The translations under genes and the position numbers were made by a program. A DNA stretch of 64,000 nucleotides from Pectinophora gossypiella (lineage: Eukaryota > Arthropoda > Insecta > Lepidoptera > Gelechiidae), in contig NC_065429.1 in assembly GCF_024362695.1 (NCBI RefSeq), positions 3,876,501 to 3,940,500 on the forward strand, read 5' to 3'. Numbering within the stretch: position 1 is the first letter of the stretch; every line of letters begins with the position of its first letter. Of this stretch, positions 29,904 through 39,451 are shown in pieces. The notes under the pieces are model-generated. The model did not search any database, was not told where the DNA came from, and was given only the letters and a program-made list of their open reading frames with translations.

Positions 29904-30279
29904 GGCCCCGATTCCTGCAGACACCGCCTAATTTTATTTTAAGTTATATCCGTCATTTTCATATCCGTCGAAAAGGAAAGGGACGGATGATTCACAGCTC
30001 TTAATTTTAGGAAGAATGAGTAAATGAATGAATAACCCGGGCGAATCAAAAGGTACGTCGCTGGTATGCAATCCGTTTGACGTGCTGTCTACTTAACTGT
30101 GTCGGGTTATTGACGAATGTAAAATTTTTAGACGGTTGGTTTAGATTTGTGCTTAAAATTGACGTGTGTTCCATAAATTTTATGCTTGTCGATTACCCGT
30201 CCCTTTTCTTTTCGGCGGATAAGAAAATGACAGATATAACTTAAAATAAAATTAGATGGTATTTACAGGAATTAGCACC
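29904..30279 (-). mobile_element. MITE-S copy 2, complete
   Basis: GGCCCCGATTCCTGCAGAC to GGAATTAGCACC, inverted relative to copies 1, 3 and 4. The flanks AAT and ATT do not match perfectly. Confidence 0.85.
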
Positions 30280-30362
30280 ATTGTCTATGGTTTTATGTCA
30301 TAACCGAGAAGATAAGCAGCTGAACGCGTTCTGTTTTCATTTTACTTATCAGCTCATTCTTT

Positions 30363-30730
30363 AATGTCTTGAGGGTTGTGAGGTGGATGGCCAACCTTAT
30401 CAACCCTGGTGTCAGGGTTACTATTTAGTCGCCAAAGGCCACTGACATGGCTCATGTAACGACTACTTACTTAAATAGTAGCCGGGACCTACTACTTGAC
30501 TTGGCCTCGTGAAGCACGGAGAATCTACTTTCGAACAATCGGATTAATATGGCCACATCAAAGCATCAAAGCAATTCATCTAAAACAGCAATATTGCTGT
30601 TTGACATTAGTTTGCATTGCGCACTTACTTTTATATGCGCAAATGTCAAATTGCAATACTTATTGCTTTTTTAGATTAATTGCTTTGATGTGGCCATTTT
30701 AACCCTCCTGGAAATCACAAAATGATTTTT
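30363..30730 (-). mobile_element. SINE-A split by MITE-Q
   Basis: Tail and core at 30363-30545 (GAGGGTTGTGAGGTGGATGG, GTCGCCAAAGGCC) and GGAAATCACAAAATG after 30712. The head beyond 30730 is replaced by SINE-D. Confidence 0.75.
30546..30712. mobile_element. MITE-Q in SINE-A
   Basis: ATGGCCACATCAAAGCATC and inverted AATTGCTTTGATGTGGCCAT at the ends; GCAATATTGCTGTTTGACAT and its inverse inside. Compare 42667-42826. Confidence 0.82.
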
Positions 30731-30732
30731 GT

Positions 30733-30946
30733 GAACCCCATAGGTGAAGGAAAACATCGTGAAGAAACCCACATTCCCGAGAAATGCATTTTCGGTGGTA
30801 TATGACCTAACCTGTATTGGGCTGGTTTTCCCTTCACGGTTTGAATGCAGACATGCATTCGCTTCTGTAAAAAAACGGACCTGTCAAATCTTCAGGTTAG
30901 GTAAGCGGACCCTGTGAAAAACGGGATAATGCTAGGGCGATGATGA
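30733..30946 (+). mobile_element. SINE-D without head
   Basis: GGTGAAGGAAAACATCGTGA to GTGAAAAACGGGATAATGC and GATGATGAT. The tRNA-like half is missing. Confidence 0.87.
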
Positions 30947-31216
30947 TATGACCCTATGATTCTAAGAAGGTTATTAAGTAATTAAAATTATAAAGGCTCA
31001 TAAACAGTTATTACAGACTTGAAATTAGGTACTAAACTGTCTAAAATAACATTCAACCGTGACTTAACTTGAGCTCAGCGTCTAACTGTGGTTGAACACT
31101 TCAAGGTTACATTGCACAAACATAATTCGCAAGTTGTATCATGAATATAGAATATGATGTGTTAAATTTTACATAGGTACTCTAGATTAAAGGGTCTTTA
31201 ACGATTTATAAGGTAA

Positions 31217-31325
31217 CAAACATCACGCCTCTATCTTCAAAAGGGAAGGCAGAGATGTAGTACATGTTCACCGCTCGCCAGTTATGTTTAAGTGCTAAAA
31301 TATGGGGCATGATTATTGCCATTTG
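31217..31325 (+). mobile_element. LINE-2 3' UTR fragment
   Basis: ACATCACGCCTCTATC, AAGGGAAGGCAGAGATG and CTCGCCAGTTATGTTTAAG match the LINE-2 3' end. Confidence 0.45.
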
Positions 31326-31491
31326 GAATTTAATTTAATGTATTTACTTAATTCCATTAACAATTATATTGCGTCGGACATTTATAACATACAGACATAA
31401 ATTCACGCTTATTTCCCACCGGGGTAAGTAGAAACTATGGAATTCCATTTACACACTTCTCTTGCTTCCTCCACATTAATTAATCATTTCG

Positions 31492-31761
31492 TCTCTCCCG
31501 GTGGGGACATATCACAACAAAACATTTTGTGATCCCTAGTTTGATTAGGACACTACAGGCTGATCACCTGATTGATAGAAAAGTAAGATGATCCGTACTT
31601 CGGAAGACACGTTAAGCCGTTGATCCCGGTTACTACTTACTGATGTAAGAATGTAGTCGTTACATGAGTCAGGGGCCTTTGGCGGCTCAATAGTAACCCT
31701 GACAACAGGGTTGATGAGGCTGGTATTCCACCTCACAACCCACACGATAAGAAGAAGAAGA
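31492..31761 (+). mobile_element. SINE-A lacking the A-box half
   Basis: CCCGGTGGGGACATATCAC to CACACGATAAGAAGAAGAAG. It follows a rep-G relative (31387-31470, CCCACCGGGGTAAGTAG). Confidence 0.88.
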
Positions 31762-31766
31762 CTAAT

Positions 31767-31832
31767 ATTACCGGGATTTGAACCCGGGATCGGGAGCCTA
31801 ACGTTCAGGCACTGAACCACGGAGGCCGTTAT
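31767..31832 (-). mobile_element. SINE-A head, inverted
   Basis: CCGGGATTTGAACCCGGGAT, GAACCACGGAGGCCGTT. Only the tRNA-like part. It abuts the 3' end of the copy at 31492-31761 in the opposite direction. Confidence 0.8.
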
Positions 31833-31942
31833 AATCATAACAGTAAATCATGATGCAATTTGAAGTCAAAATCTGGCCCGTTCTGGTTTCTGACCAGCCC
31901 GTAAGTAAGTCACCTTTTTCCTTCAACCGTTGAACTGTTGGC

Positions 31943-32015
31943 AGTTTTATCAATGTCAGTTTAAAAGTCAGTGTCGACAGGTTGTTGCGAGGAGTGCTTT
32001 CTCTTATTTGCCTTG
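31943..32015 (+). repeat. Repeat pair U, copy 1
   Basis: CAGTTTTATCAATGTCAGTT, AAAAGTCAGTGTCGACAGG and CTTTCTCTTATTTGCC recur at 35023-35094. Downstream sequence to 32200 (GC-rich GCGCGACAACTGCGCGGAGT) is unmatched. Confidence 0.65.
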
Positions 32016-32200
32016 CCTCCGATTGACCGTAAAGTGGTAAAGTTACTGTTTATTTCGACCAGCACGGTTGGCGCGACAACTGCGCGGAGTGCGGCGCGAA
32101 TTATATCGAGGGCTTTAACCAACACACGCAGAATGCTATCTACGTACATAGATGTGGTACGGCTATTGGTCGAGGACTGATCTAACAATGCATATTATTA

Positions 32201-32658
32201 TGTTAGTGCAATCGGAACAAATACTGAGGGAGATGATTCAGGTCACATGATACCCATGACTCTGAGTTAATATCAATTGAAATTTTCCGTCGCAAAATTC
32301 ATGTGTTTTTAAATTATTTACAATCCTATACGATGGTTTGCGATGGAAAATTCCACTTGATATTAACTCAGAATAATAAGCTGAATTACCCCCCTCAATA
32401 TTCGATGTACAGGTAGCTAAATGAGTATGTATAGGTGTTAGTGACACCATAACGAATACTGAGGGAGATGATTCAAACCATGATTCTGAGTTGATATCAA
32501 GTGGATTTTTTTGTCGGAAAATTCATGAAAATTTTAGTGTTTGTTTTTAATTATTTTCAGTTCCATACTTTTGCGATGGAAAATTCCACTTGATATCAAC
32601 TCGGAATCATGGTCCGCATCATTCCTCAACTTTTCGTAGCATTGTGACTAACACCCTG
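32201..32658. mobile_element. MITE-C, dimeric, left end decayed
   Basis: Alternating modules GATGATTCAAACCATGATTC and CTTGATATCAACTCGGAATC. The right end is GTGACTAACACCCTG then TA. Confidence 0.82.
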
Positions 32659-32756
32659 TATTATCTTATAATAGAAAGAAAGGCAATTTATTCTGTGATT
32701 AGTATTTGATGTAGGTAAGTGTTCACAGTTCAAATTCTTACCATAAACTATTTAAT

Positions 32757-32822
32757 TTACGTGGTAGCCCAGTTTGAAAAACACTTGGCTCTCTCTGTGA
32801 GGTCGCAGGTTCGAATCGAGAA
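32757..32822 (+). mobile_element. SINE-D head only
   Basis: TACGTGGTAGCCCAG (A box) to GAGGTCGCAGGTTCGAATCG (B box). It is a SINE head and not a tRNA gene, since no acceptor stem pairs. Confidence 0.65.
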
Positions 32823-32857
32823 ATCGATTGAAGTTGGCTCGCCCATTATAAACATCT

Positions 32858-32955
32858 ATATGGCCACCTATCACGTTGGTCTGACAGAAAGCACGGATAG
32901 GTGTGGGTACTTAGTTCATTTTGCGATGGATGTACTTTTGATTACCCGAATTGGG
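32858..32955 (+). mobile_element. rep-H fragment
   Basis: CACCTATCACGTTGGTCTGA, GTGTGGGTACTTAGTTCAT and TTGCGATGGATGTAC. Confidence 0.6.
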
Positions 32956-33217
32956 ACATAGTCGAGAGCTTTATATTATGCTAAACTATCGTTCCAATAT
33001 TCAGTACAGTATAAAGCAGGTATAGATACATCGCGCTATGTAGTATAGCGTGGTAGATAGCGGAGTGCGTATGAATGGAAAGGGCGGAGCGTGCGGCCCC
33101 GATAATGAAGTACAGTTAGGGGCAAAAGTCAAAACGGCATTATTTTTTTATTTAAGTAAATATACAATTTATCAATAAAATTATTAAAAAATCTTAGTCC
33201 ATCAATAACCCGCCCCT

Positions 33218-33226
33218 GACCGTTCC
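33218..33226 (+). repeat. 9-bp target duplication, left
   Basis: GACCGTTCC, identical to 34184-34192. Confidence 0.9.
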
Positions 33227-34183
33227 ATGTGTCTACACTCAGCGGGATCCCCTGTCTGGGAGACATAAGAGTGATGCAGAGAATTAGATCTGAATTTGTT
33301 CTACTGAATTATCCTGAAAACAGAATTTGTTCCGTTAAAAAAACGGAAATACAAAGTTTTCTAACCGACCTCCAGCCAGCGGGATATTTCCCAAAGTTAA
33401 GTCTGATGAAGTATAAATTGGTATTAACTTTTAGATCTGTATTTATTCTGTTCAACAAAACCAAAAAACTACTTCTGACGTCCTTACTTCGGCTACAATC
33501 AAGCTGCAATGAAACCTCCAGTCAGCGGACTTTTTCTCTCACAGCTTCAATTTGTACCTGATACATAGTTTTTTTTATATTCTACCCACATAATATCTTT
33601 CAAATTCTATAATACTTCTTAATTTAAGCACTAGATGTACGAATAGGTAATTTAAGTGAAATTATAGTCGTAAATAGGTTAATTTTTATTATCTTAGTGT
33701 AAAAGTTACAAAAGAATGTCATTGAGAGAAAAAGTCCGCTGACTGGAGGTTTCATTGCAGCTTGATTGTAGCTGAAGTAAGGACGTCAGAAGTAGTTTTT
33801 TGGTTTTGTTGAACAGAATAAATACAGATCTAAAAGTTAATATAAATTTTTAGTTCATCAGACTTAACTTTGGAAAATATCCCGCTGACTGGAGGTTTCA
33901 TTGCAGCTTGATTGTAGCCGAAGTAAGGACGTCAGAAGTATTTTTTTTGTTTTGTTGAACAGAATAAATACAGATCTAAAAGTTAATACCAATTTATACT
34001 TCATCAGACTTAAATTTGGGAAATATCCCGCTAGCTGGAGGTCGGTTAGAAAACTTTGTATTTCCGTTTTTTTAACGGAACAAATTCTGTTTTCAGGATA
34101 ATTCAGTAGAACAAATTCAGATCTAATTCTCTGCATCACTCTTATGTCTCCCAGACAGGGGATCCCGCTGAGTGTAGACACAT
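33227..34183. mobile_element. Foldback-type element, 957 bp
   Basis: The left arm (33227-33541) is repeated as an inverse in the right arm (34183 back to 33723), with a 181-bp AT-rich loop at 33542-33722. The ends are ATGTGTCTACACTCAGCGGG and its inverse. The right arm has a 146-bp unit twice in tandem (starting 33736 and 33882); the left arm has it once. CAGCGGGAT or a near match stands at the terminus and at each unit border, perhaps a transposase site. The 9-bp duplication points to the Mutator superfamily (Drosophila FB/phantom-like), by inference. There is no coding capacity: similar open frames on both arms are only arm copies. Confidence 0.9.
33736..34027. repeat. Two 146-bp tandem units in right arm
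   Basis: CCGCTGACTGGAGGTTTCAT starts at 33736 and 33882, and CCGCTAGCTGGAGG at 34028, giving an exact 146-bp step. The units have GATTGTAGC(C/T)GAAGTAAGG and CAGATCTAAAAGTTAATA in common. Confidence 0.92.
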
Positions 34184-34192
34184 GACCGTTCC
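34184..34192 (+). repeat. 9-bp target duplication, right
   Basis: GACCGTTCC, identical to 33218-33226. Confidence 0.9.
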
Positions 34193-34384
34193 CGGTGCAA
34201 AGATGCCCATAACGCTCGCCGCATTACCGCGCTGAATAGCAATGGCCAACCTTTGCTTCAAGAACGAACCGGAGCGGGAGTCAAAAAAGTTTAGGTTATA
34301 AAAATATATTTCTAAATAAAATCACGCCGATTTCCCTGTCATACCTAGTTTGGTATTTACACCAAACCGTTTTTGACAAAGATT

Positions 34385-34448
34385 TTTATGATGATGATGT
34401 TGACTACTGGGATTCGAAACCGGGACCTCCGGATCGTGAGCCCAACAT
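34385..34448 (-). mobile_element. SINE-A head fragment
   Basis: ACTGGGATTCGAAACCGGGA and CCTCCGGATCGTGAGCCCAA. It borders the segment duplicated at 13.0 kb, as the SINE-A at 12723 does. Confidence 0.75.
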
Positions 34449-34539
34449 GAATGGATTAGAAGGTAACAAACCAAGTAAACCTGATTTTATATAAAAAAAT
34501 AAATTTAAAATAACCTGGGGTTAAGCCGAGTACAGTGGC

Positions 34540-34656
34540 AAACGGTTATGACAATCGACAGTGACAGTGATAAAAATGTATGAGATTGACAGTAGGTGAC
34601 AAAAGGTGACATGTCAATCCCATACATTTTCATCACTGTCACGTCGTTCAACCGGG
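34540..34656. mobile_element. MITE-P, full
   Basis: GACAATCGACAGTGACAGTG and the inverse CATCACTGTCACGTCG around AGTAGGTGACAAAAGGTGAC. The flank (34446-34539) resembles 13010-13083. Confidence 0.84.
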
Positions 34657-34673
34657 TGAGAGACCTCCCTGTT

Positions 34674-34930
34674 AACGACCTCGTCCAGTGGTTGAGCGTT
34701 GGGCTCACGATCCGGAGGTTCTGGGTTCGATTCCCGGTGGGGACATATCACAAAAATTACTTTGTGGTCCCTAGTTTGGTTAGGAAATGACAGGCTGATT
34801 ACCTGATTGTCCGTAAGTCCGAAGATCGTAATATGAGCCATGTCAGGGGCCTTTGGCGCTCAATAGTAACTCTGACACCAGGGTCGATGAGGTTGGTACT
34901 CCACCTCTCAACCCACACGATAGAAGAAGA
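34674..34930 (+). mobile_element. SINE-A, nearly full length
   Basis: Head ACGACCTCGTCCAGTGGTTG, B box TGGGTTCGATTCCCGGTGG, tail CCCACACGATAGAAGAAGAG. The core is partly deleted (CCGTAAGTCCGAAGATCG). Confidence 0.88.
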
Positions 34931-35022
34931 GACTTTCCTGTTAATCAGCCAACACCAATTTTATTAAAGCAAAACCTTTCGCACCCGACAGTTCTCACAG
35001 AAATTCCTACCTTCCACCTTAC

Positions 35023-35094
35023 AGTTTTATCAATGTCAATTAAAAGTCAGTGCCGACAGGTTGCCAAAAATGCCACTTTCTCTTATTTGCCGTG
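35023..35094 (+). repeat. Repeat pair U, copy 2
   Basis: CAGTTTTATCAATGTCAATT, AAAAGTCAGTGCCGACAGG, CTTTCTCTTATTTGCC. See 31943-32015. Class unknown. Confidence 0.65.
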
Positions 35095-35148
35095 AAAATA
35101 CCCACACGTCCCAATGTTGGGCATTCTTGCCATGTTATATCACACACG

Positions 35149-35262
35149 AAAGGTTGCCTGGAAGAAATTGCTACATGAACAATAAGGCTGCTTGTACCTT
35201 TCTTTATCTGTTGTCTTTATTTCTGTGTCTTGTGTCCATTGCGCTCAATAAAGGTGGAATAA
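35149..35262 (+). mobile_element. Tail-I copy
   Basis: GTTGCCTGGAAGAAATTGC, ACAATAAGGCTGCTTGTAC and a terminal CTCAATAAAGGTGG. An AATAAA signal sits near the end, as in the other copies. Confidence 0.68.
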
Positions 35263-35329
35263 TCGAAAAAAAAGTTCGAGTTATTTATTTATGATTTTTT
35301 TTATCGACGTTTGATTTATTGTCACTTTC

Positions 35330-35449
35330 TTTTTTGACGTGACCTATTGTAGATTTGCCGCAAATGGCATTCAACTACTTGGCCGGACAAATGGGGAGCG
35401 CTGAGGGCTCTCGACCGGTACAAAATTTAAAACAACAGGTCTGAGGGTA
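35330..35449 (-). mobile_element. Tail-E copy
   Basis: TTTTTGACGTGACCTATTGT, CAACTACTTGGCCGGAC and ACCGGTACAAAATTTAAAAC. The A tail is the T-run at the low end. Confidence 0.78.
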
Positions 35450-35510
35450 ATTGTCACAATGTCAAATTACAATAATTTATATAATTTCCAATGATTAGAA
35501 TTACGGGTAT

Positions 35511-35657
35511 CTTCTATCTTGTGGGTTGTGAGGTGGATGACCAGCCTCTATTGAGCCGCCAAAGGCCCCTAAAACGGCTCACGTAACGACTACTAACTTA
35601 CATCAGTAAGTAGTAACCGGGACCATCGTGCCTTCCGAAGCACGGATCATCTTTTTG
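35511..35657 (-). mobile_element. SINE-A 3' part
   Basis: ATCTTCTATCTTGTGGGTTG, GAGCCGCCAAAGGCCCC, CCTTCCGAAGCACGGATC. The head is missing. Confidence 0.84.
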
Positions 35658-36324
35658 GTATCATAAGTGAATTTGATTGTTGCTAAATCTGTCATAATGA
35701 ATTATGCGATGCATTAAAACTGCATCGTTGTTTTTTTTTAAACTAGAGAAGTTAGTACGATGAAATAACGCGAAATTACTGTACCAAAAATAATGGCTAA
35801 ATGGATTTAATTTTGTTTTCGTTTCAATCTAAGATTGTTTCAAGTTTATTTCAGAAGTAATAAAGCGAAAATCCCTTCCTACCCCCCAAAGAATACAGGC
35901 GTGATGCTAAGCTTTGTTATTAGTAAATGTATTATTTTATTCTACAAGTTTAAATGATTCATATTTGCAATGATTTTACATTCGTGTGAATAATAGTAAC
36001 TAGATAATGTAACAGGAAAAACTGAGCTGTCGGTTTTAAAAGAAAAAACATTTTCCATTGATGCAAAGTCTAAAAGGTACCTTCGTGTTTGTTCGTTAAG
36101 ACTAGTCATAGCCGGTTTATCTCTGTTCTAGGAGTACTAAGTACCTACTAAGTATCTACTACTTGAACAGTTTTAAGGCAGTAATTAAACAGAAACTTTG
36201 TAAAAGACTATTATAAGATTGGTGATTGTCTAGAAGATTTGAGTGCATGGGATTAGCTATCTCTAAACTTATATTAGGCAGCCAAATTACTAAATTGTAT
36301 AAAAGTATTTTATGTTTTTAAAAA
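35658..36324. other. AT-rich stretch, no feature seen
   Basis: No repeat matches and no frame of note. Confidence 0.45.
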
Positions 36325-36500
36325 AAAAAACGTCTAGGGCCCTGTGCCGAGGTTTTTTGCAGCTTCTTTTCCCAAGCTATGCAGGTTGTGAGAAGCTGCA
36401 GTAGTTTTAGGCATATGAGACGTTCGTTAGATATGTAAAAATGACGATTCAAAGTGTAACTATGTTACCTACTGAATATAGATATTTTTGAATTTGAATT
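36325..36500 (+). mobile_element. Tail-L copy
   Basis: TCTAGGGCCCTGTGCCGAGG, GCAGCTTCTTTTCCC, TTGTGAGAAGCTGCAGTAG and GTTACCTACTGAATA. It begins after an A-run and ends in TTTGAATTTGAATTTGGA. Confidence 0.65.
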
Positions 36501-36549
36501 TGGACTTGTTTTATAAAGAACTGCTTCATCATTTAGTGTTTATGTGTAA

Positions 36550-36641
36550 GTAAACGTACGCCTGCTATCCCTAATGGGGTAGGCAGAGTCAAAAGTAATC
36601 AAAAATAACCAGTGTTGATACGAAGTCTTCAGATTGATATT
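36550..36641 (-). mobile_element. rep-G, split by SINE-A
   Basis: TAATGGGGTAGGCAGAGTC and GTTGATACGAAGTCTTCAG; it resumes at 36761 (ATATGATGAACCTTATGGTG). Confidence 0.6.
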
Positions 36642-36650
36642 ATTGCTTTT

Positions 36651-36760
36651 AATAAGTAGTCGTTATATGAGCCATGACGGGGCCTTTTGGCGGCCCAATA
36701 ACAACCCTGAAACCATGGTTGCTGAGATCCACCTCCTCATAACTGACACGATAGAAGAAG
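36651..36760 (+). mobile_element. SINE-A 3' fragment, 9-bp TSD
   Basis: AAGTAGTCGTTATATGAGCC to GACACGATAGAAGAAG. ATTGCTTTT at 36642-36650 and 36761-36769. Confidence 0.84.
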
Positions 36761-37103
36761 ATTGCTTTTTTATCGGCATATAGATATGATGAACCTTATG
36801 GTGTCAAGGGGTCGGTCTTATCCCTCAATTTGACCACAGAGTTAGTAAGATAACAAACTTCTGTCGGTTTTACCGACATGCCCGGGAAGATAAGCAGGTG
36901 AACAAAAAAGTATTCGATGTTTTTATTACTTCCCACTCCCCAGGATATCTACATCTGCGTATTGTGAAAGTAAAAATTCCAATTTTAAATGTCGCGATCT
37001 GCGCAGTGTAATAGCATTCCTGACAATATGTTTACACCAATTCAAAATTAACAGAGCTCATCAAACATCACTTCATAAATCGAGCATTATATTTATACAC
37101 ATA

Positions 37104-37545
37104 CAGGGTGTTAGTGACATTGTAACGAAAACTTTGAGGGATGATTCAGACCATGATTCTAAGTTGATATCAAGTGGAATTTTAAAATAGAAACGGAAAA
37201 TAATTGAAAAAAACACTAAAATTTTCATCATGATTTTTTGACAGGAAATTCTACTTGATATCAACTCAGAATCATGGTCTGATTACTTACCCGTACCTAC
37301 TTGTATGGCTACCGTATGTATGGGGTGAAAGTGACATAATAACGAATACTGAAGGGGATGATTCACCTGATTATTCTGAGTTAATATCAAGTGGAATTTT
37401 TCATCTCAAGAGTATAGAATTATAAATAATTTTAAAAACAAAAAAAATCATTAATTTAGTCACAGGAAATTCCACTTGATATTAACTCAGAATCATGGTC
37501 TGATTCATCTCCCTGAGTATTCGTTACGATGTCACCAACACCCTG
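37104..37545. mobile_element. MITE-C, complete, 442 bp, TA TSD
   Basis: CAGGGTGTTAGTGACATTG to GATGTCACCAACACCCTG, with TA on each side. Two palindromic halves (about 37104-37310 and 37311-37545) each contain a TTCAGACCATGATTC-type module and its inverse. It is the clearest dimer. Confidence 0.9.
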
Positions 37546-37798
37546 TATACCTAATATATTATGATATTCTCCTTTGCGCCAGGCATAAAAAATGCACATA
37601 AAATGTACAGCAAAACCTGTTACGGTAGAAAAAAAATGCAAGTCTAGTTCTAGGAAACCCGCATTGGATGCACGTGGCCTGCAGTGTGACGATCGGTGTC
37701 CATTGTACGATACGACACGACATCGTAGCTATTTTATTTTATGTATTTTAATCTTCAATGGAACAAATTAAAGAGAAGGCAAACGTCGTGTCTTTTAA

Positions 37799-37889
37799 CA
37801 CTTTCAAGGACAGAACGTCTAATGACGTTATCGTGTCATATTACCTATTATGAACCATCAATGACCCATGACCTCTGTCCGTAAAAGTG
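37799..37889. mobile_element. 91-bp MITE, TTAA TSD, piggyBac-like
   Basis: CACTTTCAAGGACAGA at the left is inverted as CTCTGTCCGTAAAAGTG at the right, and TTAA stands at 37795-37798 and 37890-37893. Duplicated TTAA is the piggyBac signature. The short size means it depends on a transposase elsewhere. Confidence 0.82.
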
Positions 37890-37963
37890 TTAAGAAAGTC
37901 AAGAAATCAGCATTTGATATACAAGAGTGGAGAATGCCACACCGGTAAGAGCGTGGCTCTTAA

Positions 37964-38197
37964 ATAGGGTATCTGACTGGGTCAAAGATAAATTTTAAAA
38001 TGCTAATCTAGAAATAGAAGCCAGTCTAAGATGATCAAAAATCAATCACATTTGAATTAAGTAACAATGAGCACGACGTTTGACCGTTTCTATTGATGAC
38101 GTCACAGGACAGTATGTCTATACAAACTCCAAGGAAAACTTTCGTTTTGACATTTCGAAAAAAGTATCTCATTTGAATAGGTTCTCAAGTAGCCTAT
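37964..38197. mobile_element. 234-bp MITE in LINE 3' UTR
   Basis: Ends ATAGGGTATCTGA and TCAAGTAGCCTAT are inverted repeats (11 of 13). TTAA occurs on both sides (37960-37963, 38198-38201), but a TA duplication is also possible. The sequence contains a CRE-like TGACGTCA at 38097. No coding. Confidence 0.68.
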
Positions 38198-38231
38198 TTA
38201 ATGATGATGATTAAAATCTTACATACATAAT

Positions 38232-38612
38232 GGTGCTAATTCCTGTAAATACCATCTAATTTTATTTTAAGTTATATCTGTCATTTTCTTATCCGCCGAA
38301 AAGGAAAGGGACGGGTAATCGACAAGCATAAAATTTATGGAACACACGTCAATTTTAAGAACAAATCTAAACCAATCGTCTAAAAATTTTACATCAGTCA
38401 ATAACCCGACACAGTTAAGTAGACAGCACGTCAAACGGATTGCATACCAGTGACGTACCTTTTTGATTCGCCCGGGTTATTCATTCATTTAGGTACTCAT
38501 TCTTCCTAAAATTAAGAGCTGTGAATCATCCGTCCCTTTCCTTTTCGACGGATATGAAAATGACGGATATAACTTAAAATAAAACTAGGCGGTGTCTGCA
38601 GGAATCGGGGCC
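38232..38612 (+). mobile_element. MITE-S copy 3, complete
   Basis: 381 bp, GGTGCTAATTCCTGTAAATA to GCAGGAATCGGGGCC, with AAT on both sides. It is the uninterrupted reference for the insertion in copy 1. Confidence 0.9.
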
Positions 38613-38640
38613 AATGTATACTTAAACTCACGGCCGTAGC

Positions 38641-38709
38641 GACAGTATGAAGTTAACACAAGATGACAGTATGAAGTTGACACAAGATGACAGTATGAAG
38701 TTGACATAA
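38641..38709. repeat. 24-bp tandem repeat, 2.9 units
   Basis: GACAGTATGAAGTT(A/G)ACA plus CAAGAT at 38641, 38665 and 38689 (partial). Confidence 0.93.
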
Positions 38710-38758
38710 ACACTTTACTGGTCGTACAACCACAGAACCGGGGGATTAAAAAGGCTAC

Positions 38759-38887
38759 ATGATTCCGTCCTTCGGAGGGCACGTTTGCAGTGGAGCAGCG
38801 TGGTGGAGTATGCTTACTTCCTCTGGTTAATTGAGGGGAGGCCTGTGCACTGTAGTGGGATATATACAGGCTGTGTATGTATGTTAT
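38759..38887 (+). mobile_element. SINE-B with internal deletion
   Basis: CCTTCGGAGGGCACGTTTG jumps to CAGTGGAGCAGCGTGGTGG; tail GTGGGATATATACAGGCTG. Confidence 0.82.
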
Positions 38888-39404
38888 AGTATCCTAAACG
38901 ACGGAGGACAATGGACACACACAGTTGCATAAGTCGTACCGCTAGATATACTCTACATTCATACCTACACCTCTATACACATGCTTGAAAATTACTATTA
39001 TATGACAATCATTACTGTGAACCAGTCCATATTGGTAATGGCAAATGCAAAATAGATATTTTTTTTTATCAGAACATAAGCCATTTATTGAAAAAGAACC
39101 AAACGATCTTAAAAAAGTTTGTATGCCCAAACGCGTAGGCAGAGATGTAAAGTATATTTTAGAATTGATCATTTCATGATGTGCTTGATTATTTCATAGA
39201 ATATCACTCGTTGGCCACATCATGATGTAGTTTGGCCAGATCAATGGACAAAACGTTTAACGATATGAGCAACTAAATGCATATTACTTCATGATAAGGC
39301 CAAACGTTGGCAATCATATCGTAAAATTAGTAACATTATCCACCGGTAGTGGCGCTGGTGTCGATTATACTTATAATGTGATTGATAATTATATTATTCG
39401 GCCA
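38888..39404. other. AT-rich stretch, no feature seen
   Basis: A LINE-2 3' UTR scrap (CGCGTAGGCAGAGATG) near 39132. Otherwise nothing. Confidence 0.4.
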
Positions 39405-39451
39405 GGGTGATAAAAATGTATGGAATTGACAGAAGGTGACAAGTCAATCAA
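39405..39451. mobile_element. MITE-P scrap
   Basis: GGTGATAAAAATGTATGGAA and GACAGAAGGTGACAAGTC. Confidence 0.6.

Larger units (their letters stand above)
37756..38213 (+). pseudogene. RTE-like LINE C-terminus with two nested MITEs
   Basis: With the nested pieces set aside, the plus strand reads MEQIKEKANVVSFKKVKKSA and then FDIQEWRMPHR, TAA, ERGS, TAA, followed by TTAATGATGATG. The copy at 43488-43690 has MEQSKEKVNVVSYREVKELA and FDRLEWKMLHRQERGS, so this is the same protein end. The coding frame joins exactly across the first MITE (37799-37889). The 5' part is missing. The clade assignment rests on the EGKIEGKRGRGRPR pattern seen in sister copies. Confidence 0.78.

Noticed and set aside
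31961..32188. 75-codon minus-strand frame in GC-richer sequence
   Set aside because: No domain and partial overlap with repeat pair U; kept only as a finding about the sequence.
33229..33561. Open frame of 110 codons and a near-identical one on the opposite strand at 33864-34181
   Set aside because: They are the two arms of the foldback element read in each direction; duplicated arms explain the similarity, and no domain is visible.
38641..38709. CRISPR-like spaced repeat
   Set aside because: Units are directly adjacent with no spacers, and the DNA is eukaryotic; it is a 24-bp minisatellite.
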